The notes under the pieces: generated by a model | The model's input: only the letters and a program-made list of their open reading frames with translations | Told to the model about the DNA's origin: nothing | Database searches by the model: none | Program-made: the position numbers and the translations under genes | From: Eustoma russellianum | Lineage: Eukaryota > Streptophyta > Magnoliopsida > Gentianales > Gentianaceae | Length of the DNA: 64,000 bases | Assembly (NCBI GenBank): GCA_036186865.1 | Contig: AP025062.1 | Span: 26,041,437-26,105,436 of the forward strand | Direction: 5' to 3' | Part shown: piece after piece, positions 57,983 to 64,000 of the stretch | Layout: every line of letters starts with the position of its first letter | Position numbering within the stretch: the stretch's first letter is position 1

Positions 57983-60900
57983 GTGCGGTTTTAGTAAATA
58001 AGGTACCTGCCAACGTGCTTTTTGATAGCAGTGCAAGCCACTCCTTTGTGGCAAAGAGATTCACCAAGCACCTTGGTAATTTGCCTGGGTGGTTAGAAAC
58101 TCCGTACCGTGTTCAAGCGGCTGAAGATCAAATTATGGTTTCGTACCAGCAGTACCGGGATTGCGAGTTAGAGTTTGAAGGACATGTTCTCTGCCACACT
58201 GATCCCTATCCAAATGTATGACTTCGATGTTGTATTTGGAATGGACTAGTTGGCCAAGTATCACACCAACATTGATTGTCGATTGAAGCAAGTGACAGTC
58301 AAGAACGCTAATATGGAAGAGGTAATGTTTCAAGGAGATGCGGAACGAAAGAAAGTTCCCAAGAAGGTGTATATGTCGGTTGCTCAAGCTTGCAAAGCCT
58401 TAAGGAAAGGTGCCGAGGGATTCCTAGTGTATGCAATGGATGTTACTCAGGTAATACCATCTATTGAACAGATTCCAGTGGTTAATGAATTTCTGGAAGT
58501 GTTTCAAGAGGAATTGCCGAGAGTGCCACCACCGAGGGAAGTCGAGTTCGAGATAAATCTGATTTGAGGAGCCGAACCCATTTCTAAAGCCCCTTACAGA
58601 AAAGCTCCGGCAGAATTGAGGGAGCTGAAAGAACAACTTCAAGAGTTATTGGACAAGAAGATTATCCACCCCAGCGTGTCACCTTGGGGAGCACCTGTTT
58701 TATTTGTAAAGAAGAAGGATGGTAGTATGAGGCTCTGTATCGACTATCGGGAGCTGAATAAAATCGCCATTAAGAATAAATACCCCCTTCCACGAATTGA
58801 GGATCTGTTTGACCAGCTCAAGGGTGCCAAGATCTTCTCCAAATTTGACCTCAGATCAGGATACCATCAATTACGAGTGAAGTCTGAAGACATCGCAAAG
58901 ACAGCCTTCCGCGCGAGATATGGCCACTATGAGTTCTTAGTGATGCCATTTAGGTTGACAAATGCCCCTGCAGCTTTTATGGACCTTATGAATACTGTTT
59001 TTTTGAGAACAGTTGCATAGGTTTGTGATGGTATTCATAGATGATATTCTAGTGTATTCTGCTGACGAGCAAACTCACGCTGAGCATATAAGAACTGTTC
59101 TAGGCATTTAGAGGTAGAAACAACTATAAGCTAAGTTTAGCAAATATGAGTTCTGGCTAAGAAGTGTGGCTTTTCTGGGTGACGTGATATCAGAGGAGGG
59201 GATTGCTGTGGATCCGAAGAAGGTGGAGGCTATCACGGAGTGGCCTAGACCTACTAATGTCACCAAAGTACGAAGTTTCTTGGGTCTAGCGGGTTATTAC
59301 AGGAAGTTTGTCTAGGGATTCTCAAGGACAGCAGTGCCTCGCAGTTGCCTTACTCAAAAGAAGTCCAAGTTTGAGTGGACGGCGGAATGTGAGAAAAGCT
59401 TCACGGAGCTTAACAAGAGATTAACCACATCCCCTATATTGGCTCAATCCTCCGGTACTGATGGGTTCGTGATCTATAGTGATGCATTGGAAAATGGTTT
59501 AGGTACGTAAATTGTAGCATCATAAAAATCGAGTTTAGTTTAATACTTCACTTGTAAGTATGTTTTGATGCAACACGAATGAGTCATCGCATATGCCTCA
59601 AGGCAGCTAAAACCTTATGAACAAAACTATCCGACGCATGACCTTGAACTTGCAGCAGTTGTGTTTGCCTTGAAGATCTGACAGTATTACTTATACGGAG
59701 AAAAGTGCACGGTATTCACCGACCATAAAAGTCTAGAGTACTTATTTTCTCAGAAGAAATTAAACATGAGGCAACGGAGACGGTTAGAGCTACTAAAGGA
59801 CTATGATTGGACCATCTATTACCACCCAGGAAAGGCTAATAGAGTGGCTGATGCATTAAGCAGGAAGTCTAGCCATGCGCGGCAATCACCATTGGAAAGA
59901 GAAATGGAAGAATTTGGTTTAGATTTGATTGACTCCACAGTGAACGTTTTGACAACGTTAACCATCGCACAAAGTCTGATTGATCGGGTAAAGGAGACTC
60001 AGACGAATGATAAGACCCAAAGTGAGATAGCGGAAAGGATGAAACATGATCAGGTTGAGGGGTTTCAAGTCAATGAGGATGGGAGCCTATGGTTCAGAGG
60101 AAAATTGTGTGTGCCTAACGTAGATGAACTTAGAAGAGAAATTTTACAAGAAGCTCACATCTCAAGGTTATCGATACATCCTTGTAGCACCAAGATGTAC
60201 AGAGATATCAAACAATATTATTGGTGGTCTGGAATGAAAAGACATATTGCGGAGTTCATCGAGAGATGCCTAGTTTGCCAACAAGTCAAAGCTGAACATC
60301 AACGACCTGGTGGATTGTTGATGCCATTGGAAATTCCAAAATGGAAATGGAAACATGTCACGATGGATTTTATAGCGGGTTTACCAAAGACGAGAAGTGG
60401 ACATGACATGATTTAGGTCATTGTGGATCGATTAACCAAGTCTACACATTTTCTACCCATCTCCAGTGAATCGTCTCTCGGCAAAATTGGTAAATCTATA
60501 TATCGATAATATTGTCAGCTTGTATGGTGTTCCAATGAGTATAGTGTCTGACCGAGATCCACTGTTTACATCTAAGTTTTTGATAGCATTTCAGAGAACC
60601 ATGGTTACAGATTAAGGTTGAGTACAGCGTATAATCCCCAAACCGATGGACAATCTGAGCGGACTATTCAGACTCTAGAAGATATGCTAAGGGCTTGCGT
60701 TTTAGATTTCAAAGGGAGTTGGGATGGAATGATGAATTTAATGGAATTCTCATATAATAACAGTCACCACATTGCAATTGATATAGCTCCTCTCGAAGCG
60801 TTGTATGGACGAAAGTGTAGGTCACCCGCCTATTGGGATGAAGTTGGCGTGAGGACCATCACCGGACCTGAGTTACTTGAGAAGAAGCTAGAAAAGGTGA

Positions 60901-61401
60901 AAATCATACGAGATAGAGTCAAGACGGCTCAAGACCGTAGCAAAAGTTGGGCGGATTTCAAGCGACGACCTTTGGAGTTTATGGTAGGTGAAAAGGTTTA
61001 TTTAAGAGTATCACCTACGAAGGGTATTATGAGATTTGGAATCAAAGGCAAATTAAGTCCCGTTTTATTGGTCCCTATGAAATACTGGAGAAAGTGGGAG
61101 CTTTGACATATAGGTTGGCATTACCTTCAGTATTGGCGCAAGTCCACAACGTATTTCATGTATCACAGCTAAGGAAGTACGTGACAGATCCGAGCCATGT
61201 GCTCGAGCACAACCTTTGGAACTCAACGGTGATGTTACTTATGAAGAGATACCCGTGAGGATCATAGATCGGAAGGACCAAGTGTTGAGAAAGTGGGTGA
61301 TTCCCTATGTGAGGGTCCAATGGAGAAATCACACGAAACGGGAAGTTACTTGGGAATTTGAAGAGCAGATGCAGGAGAAGTATCCTCGACTCTTCAACTA
61401 A
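57973..61401 (+). pseudogene. B region 3 pol, broken
   Basis: Protease FDSSASHSF, in which the active-site Gly is changed to Ser (near 58026). There are stops at 58247-58249 and 58565-58567, shared with region 2. RT is open at 58616-59020, and catalytic FIDDILVYS is preserved near 59035 but out of frame. More breaks follow through RNase H, with the candidate intron at about 59503-59558. RNase H end and integrase N-terminus are open at 59766-60416, ending at a stop shared with region 2. The integrase core is open at 60618-61106. The chromodomain part at 61216-61401 ends EKYPRLFN. Confidence 0.92.
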
Positions 61402-61445
61402 GGTACGTAAATTTTGAGGACGAAAGTTTTTGTAAGGAGGTGGAA

Positions 61446-63967
61446 TGTCATACCCCGTAAGTTCCGCGTCCGATATTAAATAATTAGAAAACAACTTTAA
61501 ATAAAAATTAATTAATTGTATAGGTTTATGAGGCTTAATTAAATAAACTATAGAAGAATAAAAGAAAGGGTTAAAAGTGGAAATTAACAGAATTAGGAAA
61601 AATTACAAATAACTCCCCAGAAGGGTGAGAGAGACAGCGGTTAGAAGGCCAAAAAGAATAGGGGAAACGACTGAGAGAAGGAGAAGGAAAGGAAGAGAAA
61701 AGAGAAAGAAGAAGAAGAGAAGAAGAAAAGGAACAAAGTGCAGCCAATCTAGGTTCAATATTTCCTGAAACTCTACCATATACTCATAAGAGTATCTAAA
61801 AACAAAGGCAAGTAACCTTTCTATACGCTTTACGCAAATTTTGATTCAACAGGCCCTATATTCTTATAAAGAGAAAAGTGGATCAGACATTGATAATCTT
61901 GATGCGTTTATGTTAAATGCTCTACTATATGTATTTGTTGTTATGGATTGAGTAAAGTCATGTTCTTTGGGCCAATTCCTGAAAATAGTTATGTTGTGAT
62001 TTGTTGTTAAATATGCCCATAAAAGTGTCATCCGTGATGTGTTTATTGTCTTGTTATAAGTTCTTAAGTTTACTAACTGTACCTTAGATGTTTTGAGAGG
62101 ATTTGCAGGAAGTTGAAGGGTGAATGATGGGTTGTTGTAGATTTGTTGTGTCGGAAAGTTTGAGGATACATTGAAATTTGTAGGTGATAGAAGGCTTAGA
62201 GTGGATACGATTTGACATGTTTAAGAATCAATCCATGTTAGTTGTGTGTTAAGCATGACGGATTTTGGTGGTAAGATGGAATTTGAAGTGTTTAGCATGA
62301 AAGGGGTGAAGGAGGAAGATGATGAGGAGAAGTTACTACAAAATTTTGCAGTTTCTGGAACCGTCAGAACACTTCAAACACCTACTTTAGGCCCTCAATG
62401 TCACATTAGGCGCCTAAAGTAGGCGTTCAATGTGTCCCACTGCATTCCAGAACACTTCGAACACCGCATAAGACGCTTCATGTCAAATAAGGCGCCTTAT
62501 GTAGGCGTTCGATGTGTCACAGCACATTCCAGAACACTTCGAATGCCTAGTATAGGCGCTCCATGTCACTTTAGGCGCCTCCTAGAGGCGTTCCAAGTGT
62601 ACTGGAAGTCCCTTTTGACACATTAAGCGCTCTATGTATGTGAGATACCTTTATTCTCTTCCTTTGCTCATAAAATACAAAGGTATTTGAAGTGTACTTG
62701 AGTTGTAAATGTTAAGTGTGAATGAGTAAGGTTAAGAGTGGATCCGAACTGTATTTGTAATATGAAATGACCTAAAAAGGTACGAGCGTGGTGTGTTCGA
62801 GGTTCAGGATCTTGTGCATGATATGTAAAATGTGTTTGTATGCTTACATGTTTGATATGACGTAACATGAGCATTTTGCATCACGACATGAACACATTGC
62901 ATTTCGACATCGGATTTGTTTTTCGAAAGAACATGTGTTTGCAAAAAAAAAGATTAAAGTTTTCGAAAGACAAGATATGGCTGCTGGTTGATCGCAGGGT
63001 ATAAAAGTCACGCCTGCGGTAGCAGGGTATAAAAGCCTGACCTGTGAATCAACAGCAGGGTATAAAGTTGTGTTATGGGGCCGTGGACTGATCGGCATGG
63101 GGTATAAAGTTATGTTATGGGGCCGTAAACCTTTCAGCACAGGGTATAAAGTTCTGTTTGCTGTGGATTGATCACCCACAGGGTATAAAGTTCTACTACG
63201 CGAAGAATATGATAAGAAGAATTGTGAAAAGTTTTGTGAAATGGCACGCATGACATGTTTACGAAAGAAGACATATGCATGGATTCTATTTAATTCAGTG
63301 GGTGGTTTTAAAGAAGTACATGCATCATGTGACACGAAGCATAAGATTTGGCATGCAAAAAATGATATTCGCATATGATCTGTTTATGTAGTATGTTTTG
63401 CTAGATACATGTTTGTTCCGTATTCGTGTATCATTTATGTGACTTATTTGGCTTTGATGAATTGTTATAAAGATGTTATTTCCTAACCCGAGCACCTTAT
63501 TTTGGACATTGATTTATATACTGGTGATTCGTCATGTGTGGTCCCGTAAGGTGTATAGACGAGTTACTTGTTGGCGATATTTTTGCTAAGAATAGATACT
63601 CCATCTTCTTTTCAGGTAAGCCGGAGTACAAAATGATCTTTGTAGAAGATGGCAGCGAGTGGGCTCATTGGGATGATGGTCACTGAAGTGGATAAATTTC
63701 TGTTCATTATCTTTTAAGCTGAAAGACTTGATGTTTAGCATTTTGTATCGAAGGATATGTTGGACATTTCATCAAAAATGTTTTGATTCCGTTGTATTTC
63801 TTTGGGTATATTGTTATTATCGAAGTTTTAAATTTTATGACTTTTCCACTGATTTATCTTACGTCATGGATGACGGTGTTTGATCTGCTTTGACACTTCG
63901 TAGTTCTCGTAGCAGACTACGGCGGGTGCACTGGTACCGATGTCCAGTATCGGGCTGGGGCACTACA
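61446..63967 (+). repeat. Array B LTR 4
   Basis: TGTCATACCCC...GGGCACTACA, 2522 bp. It has a small deletion near 61600 relative to the others and is followed by the GCCCC duplication. Confidence 0.95.
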
Positions 63968-63972
63968 GCCCC

Positions 63973-64000
63973 ACTGTTCCATAGAGTTCTTCCTGCATTT
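63973..64000 (-). pseudogene. Continuation of the L1-type LINE beyond array B
   Basis: After one GCCCC copy is removed, the minus-strand reading runs across the insertion site in one frame (NAGRTLWNSGALLNGPPKLQ) and leads into the LINE segment at 37592. The window ends here. Confidence 0.6.

Larger units (their letters stand above)
37588..63972 (+). mobile_element. Array B: three Ty3/gypsy internal regions sharing four LTRs
   Basis: LTRs at 37593-40196, 45095-47643, 54001-56552 and 61446-63967 alternate with internal regions 1, 2 and 3. Each internal region starts with a primer site and ends with a polypurine tract. The whole array is flanked by one GCCCC duplication (37588-37592 and 63968-63972). 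A single duplication and shared LTRs mean one insertion expanded by unequal LTR recombination. The family is Tekay/Del-like, related to element A in protein sequence but with different LTRs. All three internal regions are defective. Confidence 0.92.

Noticed and set aside
1..64000. A host gene cluster, bacterial-type defence system or other non-transposon system
   Set aside because: Every sizeable conserved frame is a retroelement, LINE or pararetrovirus domain; nothing else showed conserved motifs.

Overview
This window looks like nuclear DNA from a flowering plant, probably a eudicot, although the species cannot be read from it. It carries plant Ty3/gypsy chromoviruses of the Tekay/Del type, Ty1/copia elements, an L1-type and an RTE-type LINE, a decayed caulimovirid (endogenous pararetrovirus) locus and a small terminal-inverted-repeat element. 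The background is AT-rich. I see no convincing single-copy host gene. The window is a nested transposon landscape, and most open reading frames belong to mobile elements.

Left (1-11851): element A, a gypsy chromovirus on the minus strand. It is complete except for about 5 bases cut off by the window edge. It has two nearly identical 3.4-kb LTRs, an initiator-Met primer site, a polypurine tract, and intact gag and pol frames that join perfectly if a 77-nt intron is removed. It is the youngest and best preserved element here.

Middle left (11852-21121): older, thinly populated DNA. It holds two 5'-truncated RTE LINE copies (12425-13655 and 19774-20224), rearranged pararetrovirus fragments (about 14020-16760) in opposite orientations, an AT/GT microsatellite, a probable MITE (17188-17489) and a poly-C run.

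Middle (21117-33815): copia element D (minus strand, TSD ATAAC) is split by copia element C (plus strand, TSD CAAAT) and by a 99-bp RTE tail flanked by a 16-bp duplication. C has a truncated 5' LTR and several disabling changes. D is older and heavily broken.

Right (33816-64000): a minus-strand L1-type LINE remnant (34198-37592, resuming at 63973) is broken by solo LTR E of the C family and by a 26.4-kb gypsy array B (37593-63967). The array is flanked by a single GCCCC duplication. It has four LTRs alternating with three internal regions, which points to unequal recombination rather than three insertions. Internal regions 2 and 3 share at least five disabling mutations that region 1 lacks. 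Region 2 also carries solo LTR F (minus strand, TSD GGAAC). Family B carries two intron-like segments: one at the gag/protease boundary, in the same place as in A, and one inside RNase H.

Relative order from nesting: LINE before E and before B, then F inside B; D before C and before the RTE tail. A is recent on LTR identity. The observations most worth follow-up are the candidate introns in two chromovirus families, the recombinant three-unit array, and the array of TATA motifs in the B LTRs.
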